A stretch of 12,603 nucleotides of DNA, taken from positions 1 to 12,603 of the forward strand of contig JAPULD010000117.1 in assembly GCA_027295365.1 (NCBI GenBank), read 5' to 3'. Below, piece by piece: positions 1 to 7,176 of the stretch; positions within the stretch are counted from its first letter, which is position 1; each line of letters begins with the position of its first letter. The DNA is from Planctomycetota bacterium. GTDB lineage: Bacteria; Planctomycetota; Phycisphaerae; Phycisphaerales; SM1A02. Below the pieces are notes generated by a model. The model did not search any database and had not been told where the DNA came from. It worked only from the letters and a program-made list of their open reading frames with translations. Both the position numbers and the translations under genes were made by a program.

Positions 1-630
1 GTGCGAATCGACATGCTCGCCGGTCCTTCAGAACTCGTGGTCGTGGCTGACATCGGCGCGGCCCCGGCCCTAGTCGCGGCGGACCTGCTCGCCCAGGCTG
101 AACATGACATCAACGCCGTACCGATCCTTATCGCGATGGACGAATCCGTCGTCGAATCCGTCGAGCGAGAACTGGCATCGCAGTTGGAAGCACTCTCGAC
201 GCGAACCACGGCCCGAGCGGCCCTCAACAATGGTTTCGCCCTCATCGCCAACAATATCGAGGAGGCCATCGAGACATGCGACGGATTGGCCCCCGAGCAT
301 CTGCAACTCAGTCTTCGCAACGCACCAACAATCGCTTCCCAATTCACGAACTACGGTGCGCTGTTTGTAGGTGAACAGAGTGGCGAAGTCCTGGGAGATT
401 ACGGGGCTGGCCCCAATCACGTCCTTCCCACGGGAGGCACCGCGCGGCACACCTCGGGGCTTTCCATCTTCAATTTCCTGCGTTTCCCGACGCAACTGCG
501 CATCGACGATTCGAGGCTGGCCCAACCCATCATTGACGACGCAATCGAACTGGCTCGCTTGGAACGACTCGAAGGTCACCGACACGCCGCAGTGCGCCGA
601 CAAAGGGAAGCGAACACCCAAGTCTTATAG
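1..630 (+). CDS. hisD: Histidinol dehydrogenase, C-terminal part (5' end outside window)
   Basis: This enzyme performs the last two steps of histidine synthesis, oxidising L-histidinol to L-histidine with NAD+ and a zinc ion in the cytoplasm. The 209 visible residues match the C-terminal half of the roughly 430-residue family. They begin just before the AGPSE signature. The expected ligand and catalytic positions are present: AQAEHD gives Gln32 and His35 (zinc), APEHLQL gives Glu99-His100 (the general-base pair), GDYGAGPNHVLPT gives Asp133 (zinc), and EGHRH gives His193 (last zinc ligand). The opening GTG is almost certainly an internal Val codon rather than a start, because about half the protein is missing upstream. 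The gene ends with TAG. No other his gene follows, so hisD is either the last gene of an operon or stands alone. Identification is secure. Confidence 0.96.
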   Translation: MRIDMLAGPSELVVVADIGAAPALVAADLLAQAEHDINAVPILIAMDESVVESVERELASQLEALSTRTTARAALNNGFALIANNIEEAIETCDGLAPEHLQLSLRNAPTIASQFTNYGALFVGEQSGEVLGDYGAGPNHVLPTGGTARHTSGLSIFNFLRFPTQLRIDDSRLAQPIIDDAIELARLERLEGHRHAAVRRQREANTQVL

Positions 631-682
631 CGAGCACTACCTTTGACAAGTATTTTCTTACTTGGGAAACTCTCTGAATTGA

Positions 683-775
683 GGTCTCTTCTCTGTAGCA
701 GAGGCCTCGCTTCGTTGTGGTGTCAGAGGCCCGACCTTCGAGGAGTTTCTCAACAAGCACGGCTTGTCGAACTGA
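683..775 (+). pseudogene. Short coding-like remnant without a start codon
   Basis: Frame 2 is open for 30 codons after a TGA at 680-682 and stops at TGA 773-775. Its last residues, RGPTFEEFLNKHGLSN, have the composition and pattern of a real protein C-terminus, while the overlapping frames look less natural. There is no ATG, GTG or TTG upstream in this frame to start a gene. I read it as a possible 3' relic of a lost gene, perhaps a transposase or another accessory protein, but I do not recognise the family. It may equally be chance. Confidence 0.22.
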
Positions 776-842
776 CGACGCAAGAGAGCACGACGAAGAT
801 CGCAATCTTTCTGAACGTCACCATTGAGCGGCAGAATGATGC

Positions 843-874
843 TTGACATGGAACCGTGGTCGCCGGGGTATAGT
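843..874 (+). promoter_or_regulatory. Candidate sigma-70-type promoter for the MBL cluster
   Basis: A perfect -35 hexamer TTGACA (843-848) is followed by TATAGT (869-874), a good -10. The spacer is 20 bases, longer than the usual 16-18, so activity might be weak or need an activator. The predicted transcript would begin near 881 and have a leader of about 110 bases before the ATG at 994, opening with the GATAAC/GTTATC inverted repeat. This is a motif match only. Confidence 0.35.
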
Positions 875-980
875 GCGCGATAACTAACAGGTATTCAAGG
901 GAATTTTGTTATCATCGCATTCGAAATGTTTGGCGGAGAAGCCGTGTACGTTTCTGCATGGGAAAGGCCGCCGAAGCGCC

Positions 981-986
981 AAGGAG
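981..986 (+). promoter_or_regulatory. Ribosome binding site that fixes the start of the first MBL gene
   Basis: AAGGAG lies 7 bases before ATG 994. An in-frame ATG at 958 lies upstream of this site and would add 12 charged residues ahead of the hydrophobic segment, so 994 is preferred. Confidence 0.8.
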
Positions 987-993
987 AATTCAA

Positions 994-2259
994 ATGCGGA
1001 ATCCGAATAAGTCACTCGCAACACTCTTCGTGCTCGGTTTCACACTATCGCTGGGGGTTGTCCTCGGTCGATATGGCCAAGAAACAATCAGTTCGGCCAA
1101 GGAAACGTCCCTGCAAGACGAACCCCTGGTGTCTCCGACCGAAGCGCGTGAGCGTGACTTCTACGCCCCCAACAGCGAGACCCTGGCCCCCGACGAGATG
1201 CGCATCATCGCCTGCGGGACCGGAATGCCCTACACGCGCATGGCCCAGGCCGCGGCCTGCTTCGTCGTGGAACTCGGCAACGGCGACAAGTTCATCTTCG
1301 ACATCGGATCCGGTTCCGCCGAACGGATCGCGGCGCTGGAGATTCCTTACGACTTCCTCGACAAGGTCTTCATCGGACACCTCCATGGCGATCACTTCGG
1401 TGACATTGGTGACCTGTTCGTCGGGGGTGGAGTTGGGGGGCGTCATGTGCCGCTGCGGATCTGGGGCCCCAGCGGTCCCACACCGGAGCTCGGGACGGCC
1501 GCGGCGATCGACCACATGGAAAAGATGATGGCGTGGGACATCGCCGGTCGCCTCGGCCAGACGGACGTCCGGGGCTTCACCACGGAAGTGCATGAGTTCG
1601 ACTACAAGAAAGAGCAGATCATCTTCGAGGAGAATGGCGTCGTCATCCGCTCGTTCCCGGCCATCCACTCCCTCGACGGATCCGTGAGCTTCTCGCTGGA
1701 GTGGAAGGGACTCAAGTTCGTGTACGGAAGCGACACCTTCCCAAACAAGTGGTTCATCAAAAATGCCAAGGGCGCCGACTTCGTGATTCACGAGTGCTTC
1801 ATCGCGGTGCCCGACCTCGTGGCCAAGCTCGGCCTGACGCCCGAAGCGGCGTTACAAGTGGGAACGCAGATCCACACCGCGCCGGAGGCTTTCGGAAAGG
1901 TCATGAGTATGGTCGAGCCCCGTCACGCGGTGGCCTACCACTTCTTTAAGGACCACGACACGACCGGCCCGATCCTCGAACGCATCCGCACGACGTACGA
2001 CGGCCCGCTCAGTCTCGCGGAGGACCACATGGTCTGGAACGTGACAAAGGACAAGATCACGGAACGCATGGCGATTGTGAACCATCATACGTGGGGTGCG
2101 CCCATGGCCAGCCCCGCGGTGGCTCCCGACCCGAACGATCGCGTCGGCTACTCGCCGGAAATCTGGGCGGGGCGGCTCGATATGGATGATGTGATCAGGC
2201 CCATCTATGAGGAAGCGAGCAAGGCCCTGGGCCGGAAGTTTGAGTATCCAGAGAAATAG
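994..2259 (+). CDS. Exported MBL-fold metallohydrolase, tRNase Z/arylsulfatase type (paralog 1)
   Basis: This is a 421-residue metallo-beta-lactamase-fold hydrolase. Residues 8-25 form one hydrophobic segment after a short basic start, suggesting a signal anchor and an active domain outside the cytoplasmic membrane. The catalytic domain starts near residue 66. Likely metal ligands in order are HLHGDH (His129, His131, Asp133, His134), His225 in FPAIHS, Asp247 in YGSDT, and His326 in VAYHFF. IHECF (His266) and IHT (His304) also fit the layout of the tRNase Z/arylsulfatase branch. An exported protein would not be a tRNA processor, so a small-molecule or sulfate/phosphate/carboxylic ester substrate is more likely. 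I recall that database relatives are often labelled GntH-like (guanitoxin cluster), but I do not transfer that role. It is followed 47 bases later by a paralog on the same strand, probably in one operon. Fold is sure; substrate unknown. Confidence 0.88.
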   Translation: MRNPNKSLATLFVLGFTLSLGVVLGRYGQETISSAKETSLQDEPLVSPTEARERDFYAPNSETLAPDEMRIIACGTGMPYTRMAQAAACFVVELGNGDKFIFDIGSGSAERIAALEIPYDFLDKVFIGHLHGDHFGDIGDLFVGGGVGGRHVPLRIWGPSGPTPELGTAAAIDHMEKMMAWDIAGRLGQTDVRGFTTEVHEFDYKKEQIIFEENGVVIRSFPAIHSLDGSVSFSLEWKGLKFVYGSDTFPNKWFIKNAKGADFVIHECFIAVPDLVAKLGLTPEAALQVGTQIHTAPEAFGKVMSMVEPRHAVAYHFFKDHDTTGPILERIRTTYDGPLSLAEDHMVWNVTKDKITERMAIVNHHTWGAPMASPAVAPDPNDRVGYSPEIWAGRLDMDDVIRPIYEEASKALGRKFEYPEK

Positions 2260-2306
2260 AGTGGCCGAATCCGACCAGTTCAAAGTTTTTTCAAGGGAGA
2301 AGGATT

Positions 2307-3608
2307 ATGAAACGCAAGAACCCACTCGCAGTTGGAATGATTCTGGGATCCATGCTGACGATTGGCGTCCTGATCCTGGTGAACACGACTTGGCATCAGC
2401 TCGCGTTTGCGAATACGCCAACCGTGGAAGAAAGCAGTGCCGAGCCGTCAAAAGCCACGATGTTCAAGCCCAACAAAGTGGATGGCATGAACTACCCGGC
2501 CGGGCGAATCCCGCAGGAGATCGTGAACGGCGAGTATCCGCGTTCCTATTTCCCCGGTACCGAGAAGATCGGCCCCGACGAGATGCGCGTCACGGCGATC
2601 GGCACGGGCATGCCCACGCAGACGCCCAGCAACAAGTCGGCCTGTTTTCTGGTTGAACTTGGCAACGGCGAATCCTTCCTGTTTGATCTCGGAACCGGAT
2701 CCACCGACAACCTCTCGGCGCTCGAACTCGACTACTCGAAGCTGGACAAGGTTTTTGCCAGTCACCTGCATACCGACCATGTCGGCGATATCGCGCCGTT
2801 GTGGGTGGCCGGCTGGATGGGGGGACGGGACACGCCTCTTCATGTCTACGGCCCCTCGGGCTCGGAACCTGCGCTGGGTACAAAAGTTCATATCGATCAC
2901 ATCAGGGCAGCGTGGGCGTGGGACGTGACGTCGCGAGCCGGGACATTGCCCAATGCCGGCGGTGAGATCGTGGCCCATGAGTTCGACTTCTCGAAGACCG
3001 CCGTGATTTACGAAGAGAACGGCGTGCAAATCACTTCATTTCCCGCGATCCACATCCGGGACGGATCCGTCAGCTTCCGGCTCGATTGGAATGGCTTGAG
3101 TTTCGTCTTCGGTGGCGACAGTGCTCCCAACAAGTGGTTTCTGAAGGAAGCCAAGAACGCGGATCTGGTTGTCCACGAGTGTTTCTTCACGCCCGAACAG
3201 TGGATGGAGATTGCCGGTTTTCCCTACAAGCAGGCGTATTGGGTCACGTCGGTCATCCATACCCCGCCCGAGGGATTTGGCAAGATCATGAGCGCCATCA
3301 AGCCGCGCATGGCCGTGGCGTATCATTACTGGAACCACCGGGACCTTGAATTGAAAATCTTCGAAGGCGTCCGCAGAACCTACGACGGGCCACTGACCAT
3401 GGCCGCCGACATGACGATCTTCAACGTGACGAAGGAACACATCGAAGTCCGTGAAGTGAGTTTCAACCACGAAGCTTGGTCTCAGGGCACAAGCACCGAA
3501 TGGGACACTGCCCCGCGCGGCGCACCGGCGACCAGTCTGATGTCGGAGTGGCTCGTGGAAGGCACGGTCAAGGAGATGATTCCACCACCTACGCAACCGT
3601 TGGATTGA
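2307..3608 (+). CDS. Exported MBL-fold metallohydrolase, tRNase Z/arylsulfatase type (paralog 2)
   Basis: This 433-residue protein is a tandem paralog of the preceding gene; in the core roughly half of the residues look identical by eye. Residues 7-25 are hydrophobic after MKRK, and LAFA-N near residue 35 is a possible signal peptidase site, so it may be released rather than anchored. A linker about 25 residues longer than in paralog 1 precedes the domain. Likely metal ligands are HLHTDH (His153, His155, Asp157, His158), His249, Asp271 and His340, with His290 (VVHECF) and His318 (VIHTPP) also conserved. The HxHxDH variable residue is Thr here and Gly in paralog 1, and the C-terminal tails differ completely, which suggests divergence in substrate or partner. 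A purine-rich Shine-Dalgarno stretch (AAGGGAGAAGG, 2293-2303) precedes the ATG. Fold is sure; substrate unknown. Confidence 0.88.
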   Translation: MKRKNPLAVGMILGSMLTIGVLILVNTTWHQLAFANTPTVEESSAEPSKATMFKPNKVDGMNYPAGRIPQEIVNGEYPRSYFPGTEKIGPDEMRVTAIGTGMPTQTPSNKSACFLVELGNGESFLFDLGTGSTDNLSALELDYSKLDKVFASHLHTDHVGDIAPLWVAGWMGGRDTPLHVYGPSGSEPALGTKVHIDHIRAAWAWDVTSRAGTLPNAGGEIVAHEFDFSKTAVIYEENGVQITSFPAIHIRDGSVSFRLDWNGLSFVFGGDSAPNKWFLKEAKNADLVVHECFFTPEQWMEIAGFPYKQAYWVTSVIHTPPEGFGKIMSAIKPRMAVAYHYWNHRDLELKIFEGVRRTYDGPLTMAADMTIFNVTKEHIEVREVSFNHEAWSQGTSTEWDTAPRGAPATSLMSEWLVEGTVKEMIPPPTQPLD

Positions 3609-3669
3609 TCGGAATTACGTGCGTTCTCCAAGTAGCACGGCATCTCGATCACACGGGAGCGTTTGCCAT

Positions 3670-3674
3670 AAGGA
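3670..3674 (+). promoter_or_regulatory. Ribosome binding site that decides the start at 3683
   Basis: AAGGA lies 8 bases before ATG 3683 but only 2 bases before the in-frame ATG 3677, so translation most likely begins at 3683. The frame stays open far upstream inside the MBL gene, but that part is not a sensible N-terminus. Confidence 0.7.
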
Positions 3675-3682
3675 ACATGATT

Positions 3683-4579
3683 ATGCGAGACCATTCAGTC
3701 TTACTGTGTCTTGTGCTTTTCGGGTGCATGAAGAGCGCATCGGCAAGCGATACTCAGCCTCCCGATAAGCCCTCGAATCCGGTGGTGGTTGAAATCTCGC
3801 TCGACCCACTGAGCGAGCCATATTTCGACCTGGCCCTGTTCTCGAATCAGCAGGAACCCGAGCCGGATGATCCTCTGTCGGAGAATGAAGAGGAGGCCGC
3901 GGGCGAAGGCGGGGCGGAGGGTTCCAATCCCCTGGCGTCCGTTTCCAAGCTGGACTTTGTCTGGACCCTGACCGGCCTGAGCGGCAGCCAAACGCATGAT
4001 GTGAGCGTCGAAGGTGCGACCATGCTGCATCCCAAGATCAAACTCGTCTACGAAGTGCATTACTTCTTCACGGACATCACCGGCTCGGACGAGGACAATT
4101 GGGAATCGATCCACATCAAGCCCATCTGGTTCCCCGTGGACAAGAAACTCAGCGATGAATGGATGATGCGGGTCGCGGTGGGCGCGGAATACATCCACAG
4201 CTTCGACAACGTCGACCAAGGCATCGGCTTCGATTCGGAAATCATCGCGCCGTTGTTCGGACTCGCGTTCGCCAAACCGTCTCAACGCCTGACGTTGATC
4301 CCCCTCGTCCAGCATTTCATGTCCTTCCAGGGAACTTCGGTCAACCTGACGGCGTTCCGGCTGATCGCGCTCCAGTCCCTGCCCGACAGTTGCTGGATCA
4401 AGCTTGATGCCAAGTTTCTCGTCGATTGGCATTACGAGACCGAGTCGATGGCCAACGAGATCGAATTCGGCAAGATGTTGAATCCGAATTTCGGACTGTT
4501 CTGCACGGCTCTTTTCGGTGTCGGGAACGATCGAACCCTCGACTGGGGTGTCGCCGTGGGTGTCCGGTTCAACTTTTAA
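3683..4579 (+). CDS. Secreted, probably outer-membrane beta-barrel protein of unknown function
   Basis: I do not recognise the family. The 298-residue product starts with a signal peptide (residues 1-22, hydrophobic core LLCLVLFG). Cleavage is possible after SASA near residue 21. An imperfect lipobox, LFGC with Cys15, is an alternative. Residues 57-80 form an acidic, Gly/Ala/Glu-rich linker. From about residue 88 to the end the sequence has alternating polar and hydrophobic strands rich in Tyr, Phe and Trp, separated by short turns, and the chain ends in VAVGVRFNF. A terminal Phe preceded by alternating residues is typical of outer-membrane barrel proteins. It lies 74 bases after the second MBL gene on the same strand, so co-expression is likely; it might be an outer-membrane channel or anchor for the exported hydrolases. 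Barrel assignment is an inference from pattern alone. Confidence 0.7.
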   Translation: MRDHSVLLCLVLFGCMKSASASDTQPPDKPSNPVVVEISLDPLSEPYFDLALFSNQQEPEPDDPLSENEEEAAGEGGAEGSNPLASVSKLDFVWTLTGLSGSQTHDVSVEGATMLHPKIKLVYEVHYFFTDITGSDEDNWESIHIKPIWFPVDKKLSDEWMMRVAVGAEYIHSFDNVDQGIGFDSEIIAPLFGLAFAKPSQRLTLIPLVQHFMSFQGTSVNLTAFRLIALQSLPDSCWIKLDAKFLVDWHYETESMANEIEFGKMLNPNFGLFCTALFGVGNDRTLDWGVAVGVRFNF

Positions 4580-4680
4580 TGTTTGCGAATGCTTGCATCA
4601 AGGGTGAGGTCCCTGAAGAATCGATACAATGCCCTATCGAGACACAGCCTGTTGAAATGGATCCCGGAGTGAGATCATGA
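4579..4680 (+). CDS. Possible 33-residue linking ORF between the barrel gene and the STAS gene
   Basis: The ATG overlaps the stop of the barrel gene (TAATG) and its stop overlaps the start of the STAS gene (ATGA), so this small frame fills the gap exactly. The product is acidic, has two Cys (MFANACIKG near the start), and no recognised domain. There is no Shine-Dalgarno sequence ahead of the ATG, so it would need coupled re-initiation from the barrel gene. The STAS gene has its own ribosome site (GGAG 4666-4669), so coupling would not be essential. The double overlap may be coincidence. Confidence 0.28.
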   Translation: MFANACIKGEVPEESIQCPIETQPVEMDPGVRS

Positions 4681-5033
4681 CCGAAGAGCAGCCCCTGATT
4701 AGTCTGACCAAGACAGCCGACGCCATCGTCATCGCAATTCTGCGCAAGAGCCTGGTCGATCAGGTGGAAATCGCCGAACTGGGTGAGCACCTCAAGCGGG
4801 TCGCGAATGAATTCTCGAAGAAGCTGATCGTCCTGAATTTCGCGGAGGTGGAGTTCATGTCCTCCAGCGCGTTGGGGGCGATCATCGAGGCCAACACGCT
4901 GGTCAAGAGCAACAAAGGTGAACTCAGGCTCGCCAATCTCAGCGACGACCTCAAGAAAATCTTCGTCATGACCAAGCTCGACAAGGTCATTCGTATCGAC
5001 GACGACTACTGGATCGCGGTTCAGTCGAAATGA
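4677..5033 (+). CDS. STAS-domain protein, anti-sigma factor antagonist (SpoIIAA/RsbV-like)
   Basis: The 118 residues form one STAS domain, the cytoplasmic switch protein of partner-switching systems. Unphosphorylated, such proteins bind and neutralise an anti-sigma kinase; phosphorylation of one serine by that kinase releases it. The signature is FMSSSALG at residues 60-67. By alignment with SpoIIAA (FMDSSGLG), Ser63 is the likely phosphorylated residue, while the usual preceding Asp is replaced by Ser62. GGAG at 4666-4669 lies 7 bases before the ATG. No HATPase anti-sigma kinase, PP2C phosphatase or sigma factor is encoded in the window, so its partner must be elsewhere. It is the last gene of the plus-strand cluster and ends 15 bases from the end of the convergent aldolase gene. 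Fold assignment is strong; regulon unknown. Confidence 0.88.
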   Translation: MTEEQPLISLTKTADAIVIAILRKSLVDQVEIAELGEHLKRVANEFSKKLIVLNFAEVEFMSSSALGAIIEANTLVKSNKGELRLANLSDDLKKIFVMTKLDKVIRIDDDYWIAVQSK

Positions 5034-5048
5034 ATGGCGCGGGGTTTC

Positions 5049-7106
5049 TCACCGCAATGCCGCGGCGATGTTGCCACCATCAACGGTCATGATCGCCCCT
5101 GTCGTCTTTGACGCCAAGGCAAGATCGACAAACGCCTGTGCGACATCCTTGGCCAAGACCTCCCGGCCCAGCAGGTTGCCCGACATGTACTGCTCTTGCG
5201 TGACGTTCCGCGCCTTGGATCGGTTCTTGATCATCTCATCGGTGACGATGCCGCTGCGGACCCGATCGGCATTGACGCCATTGGACCGTATCCCGACATC
5301 GCCATAATCGACGGCGTATTGTCGAACCAAGGCCATCGTCGCGGCCTTGGGCAGGCCATAGGGACCGAAGTCGCGTCCCGGATTGACGGCTTGCTTTGAG
5401 ACATTGAAAAGCAGGGAGCCCCCGAACCCTTGACGACGCATGAGCCGTACTGCATGCCTGGCCACGGTTTGATGGGCGAAGAAGTTCAACTCGAAGCTCT
5501 TGCGCAGCGTTTTGTCATCGACATCCCCGATCCGGCCCTGCCACGCGGCGCCGGCATTTGAGATGACCACGTCGATCCCTCCGAAGGACGAGGCGATTTT
5601 GTCGAACGTATGTGTGACTTGATTGGCCTGGGTGACATCGCAGGCGAGCCCAAGCCCGCCAATTGATTGAGCCGCGTCTTTTGCTCGCGTTTCATCCAGA
5701 TCAAGCAGGACGACTTCGGCGCCTAGCTTTGCGAATGCTTCCCCACAGGCCAGGCCGATCGCGCCGGCTCCTCCCGTGATGACGACCACGCGACGGGTGA
5801 ATGGTTTCTCGATGGCCTGCTTCAGCTTGGCCTGTTCCAGCGACCAATACTCGACCTCGAAGGTCTGGGCTTCGTCAACGGGTACGTAGCGACCGATCGC
5901 CTCAGCGTCGGTGATGACGTCCATGGTCGTTTCTGCGAGATCCGCAATGACATTTGCCTCCTGGGTCGTCTTGCCCAGGGTGTAGAGGCCACTGCCACGC
6001 ACGAGCACCACGCGGGGCATCGGGTCGAGCATGTCGCGTTGCCCCGGGAACGCCTGATCATGTCGCTGAAAATAAGCGCCGTAAGCATCGGTGTACGCAT
6101 CGATGGATGCTCGGGTCTTTGTTGCGAAGTCAACCAGCGCATTGGGAGCCGGCGCTTCGAGCAGTACGGGCAGTTGTTTGGTGCGGATCACGTGGTCGGG
6201 TGTGGCGACGCCGATCTGGCTGATGCGATCCAGATCGGGTCGGGCAAGGTAGTCCCGGATCCGATCGTTGGTTCGATGCATCACGATGAATGGCCGGGCC
6301 GGGGCCGGGGTGGCATCGTCGTGAAGCGCCGTGGCTCCCCTCAGGATGGGGCTGATGAGTTCGGGGCCGGCTATGTTTTCGATGGGGAAACGGATGGACT
6401 CGACAGATTTGCGATTCTCAGCCAGTCGCTCCTCGGCCCGGGTCACGAGGTCGATCATGATGTCGTACGCTTGTCTGGCGGTTTCGCCAAACGAGAACAC
6501 GCCATGATTGATCAGGATCATGCCCTGATGCCGAGGGCCACACTTGGCGTTCAAGACCGCCTTGGCCAGCACGAAGCCCGGCATCACATAAGGAATGTGC
6601 GTGACGAGATCGCCATAGAGTTCGCGGCTGAGTTGTTCGCCATCAGGCTGATCGGTGAGCGACACCACCGCGTTGGCGTGGGTATGCAGGACGAATTTGT
6701 AGGGAAGCGTCGCATGCAGCAGCGTCTCGACGGAGGGCGTCGGGGCGGCATTGTTGAGCAGGTTGCAACGCAAGGCGTTGACCATGTCTTCATCGCTCAG
6801 GGTATCGACCTGAGCCACAGCACAAAGAGCCTCAAGCCTCAACGCCGGCAAACCCTGAGGTTCAATATCGCCCAGATCCCATCCACTGCCCTTGACGCAC
6901 ACGACGTCGATTTCCTGCCCCGTGACATCGAGCATCTTCGTCTTGACCGATGTGTTGCCTCCTCCATGCAGGACCAGCTTTGGGTTCTGGCCCAACAGTC
7001 GTGAGGCGTACACCAGTTCGACGACGTCGCGATTGACGACCCGGGGCTGAGGGGCGAATTCCCCCGCCAGGGTTTCCAGATCCTGTTCGTTCCAACGATT
7101 CTTCAT
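5049..7106 (-). CDS. Bifunctional class II aldolase / short-chain dehydrogenase
   Basis: This 685-residue fusion joins a class II (zinc) aldolase of the RhaD/FucA type to an SDR oxidoreductase. In the aldolase half, HGGGNTSVKT begins at about residue 47. HTHANAV (His141, His143) and LINHGVFSFG (His201) supply the metal ligands. The SDR half starts near residue 438: the nucleotide-binding motif TGGAGAIG is at 444-451, NAG at 517-519, and the catalytic set is Ser570, Tyr583 and Lys587 (YGLPK). All key residues are intact. Characterised relatives cleave L-rhamnulose-1-phosphate to DHAP and L-lactaldehyde, then oxidise the aldehyde. No rhamnose kinase or isomerase is nearby. The neighbour is instead mtnA, transcribed divergently, so a 5-methylthio- or 5-deoxy-ribulose-1-phosphate substrate is a real alternative. 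An ATG at 7160 would add 18 residues and overlap the upstream end of mtnA, so MKNRWNEQD at 7106 is preferred, although neither start has a good ribosome site. Confidence 0.93.
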   Translation of the reverse strand: MKNRWNEQDLETLAGEFAPQPRVVNRDVVELVYASRLLGQNPKLVLHGGGNTSVKTKMLDVTGQEIDVVCVKGSGWDLGDIEPQGLPALRLEALCAVAQVDTLSDEDMVNALRCNLLNNAAPTPSVETLLHATLPYKFVLHTHANAVVSLTDQPDGEQLSRELYGDLVTHIPYVMPGFVLAKAVLNAKCGPRHQGMILINHGVFSFGETARQAYDIMIDLVTRAEERLAENRKSVESIRFPIENIAGPELISPILRGATALHDDATPAPARPFIVMHRTNDRIRDYLARPDLDRISQIGVATPDHVIRTKQLPVLLEAPAPNALVDFATKTRASIDAYTDAYGAYFQRHDQAFPGQRDMLDPMPRVVLVRGSGLYTLGKTTQEANVIADLAETTMDVITDAEAIGRYVPVDEAQTFEVEYWSLEQAKLKQAIEKPFTRRVVVITGGAGAIGLACGEAFAKLGAEVVLLDLDETRAKDAAQSIGGLGLACDVTQANQVTHTFDKIASSFGGIDVVISNAGAAWQGRIGDVDDKTLRKSFELNFFAHQTVARHAVRLMRRQGFGGSLLFNVSKQAVNPGRDFGPYGLPKAATMALVRQYAVDYGDVGIRSNGVNADRVRSGIVTDEMIKNRSKARNVTQEQYMSGNLLGREVLAKDVAQAFVDLALASKTTGAIMTVDGGNIAAALR

Positions 7107-7176
7107 GATCCGGGGCAGTCTACCGCCTTCAAGCGGCATTTGGTGTGCTGGCGCGGACATGAGTATGCTCTTGTCA
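7107..7176. promoter_or_regulatory. Divergent intergenic region of the aldolase fusion and mtnA
   Basis: About 70 bases separate the chosen starts of two divergent genes, so their promoters must overlap this stretch or the ends of the genes. I see a short inverted repeat, CCGC (7123-7126) with GCGG (7133-7136), and on the minus strand TTGACA (7177 down to 7172) without a convincing -10 at the right distance. No clear promoter can be assigned in either direction. Confidence 0.4.

Larger units (their letters stand above)
631..993. other. Intergenic region between hisD and the first MBL gene
   Basis: These 363 bases carry no complete gene that I can support. What is visible: a weak 6-bp inverted repeat (CAAGTA 647-652 with TACTTG 659-664); a stronger folded segment at 681-708, where GAGG pairs with CCTC and CTCTG (691-695) pairs with CAGAG (699-703), not followed by a T-tract; the octamer CAGAGGCC twice (699-706 and 724-731); a short coding-like remnant (683-775); a candidate promoter (843-874); and an inverted repeat GATAAC/GTTATC (879-884 and 908-913) that would lie at the start of the leader transcript. 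Any of the hairpins could end hisD transcription, but none is a classic intrinsic terminator. Confidence 0.6.

Noticed and set aside
643..648. TTGACA as a -35 element just after hisD
   Set aside because: No acceptable -10 hexamer lies 16-19 bases downstream.
643..846. 67-codon frame with a TTG start after hisD
   Set aside because: No ribosome site and unlikely composition over most of its length; it overlaps the remnant at 683-775 in another frame.
1045..1791. Open frame of 248 codons on the minus strand
   Set aside because: Antisense shadow of the first MBL gene, with a typical mirror-frame composition.
994..3608. Naming the MBL genes as tRNase Z or as guanitoxin gntH
   Set aside because: The motif layout is shared, but both products carry export signals, which argues against tRNA processing, and no other guanitoxin genes are present.
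4625..4630. TACAAT as a -10 for a promoter private to the STAS gene
   Set aside because: No -35-like hexamer at the right distance; the nearest, TTGCAT at 4593-4598, is 26 bases away.
6039..7004. Long open frame of 321 codons on the plus strand
   Set aside because: It lies antisense inside the aldolase-dehydrogenase gene, whose product has all family motifs. The product has no recognisable domain and reflects codon bias of the opposite strand.
5049..7106. Assignment as a rhamnose operon gene (rhaD)
   Set aside because: The family fits, but no isomerase, kinase, transporter or regulator of rhamnose use lies in the window, so the symbol was left blank.
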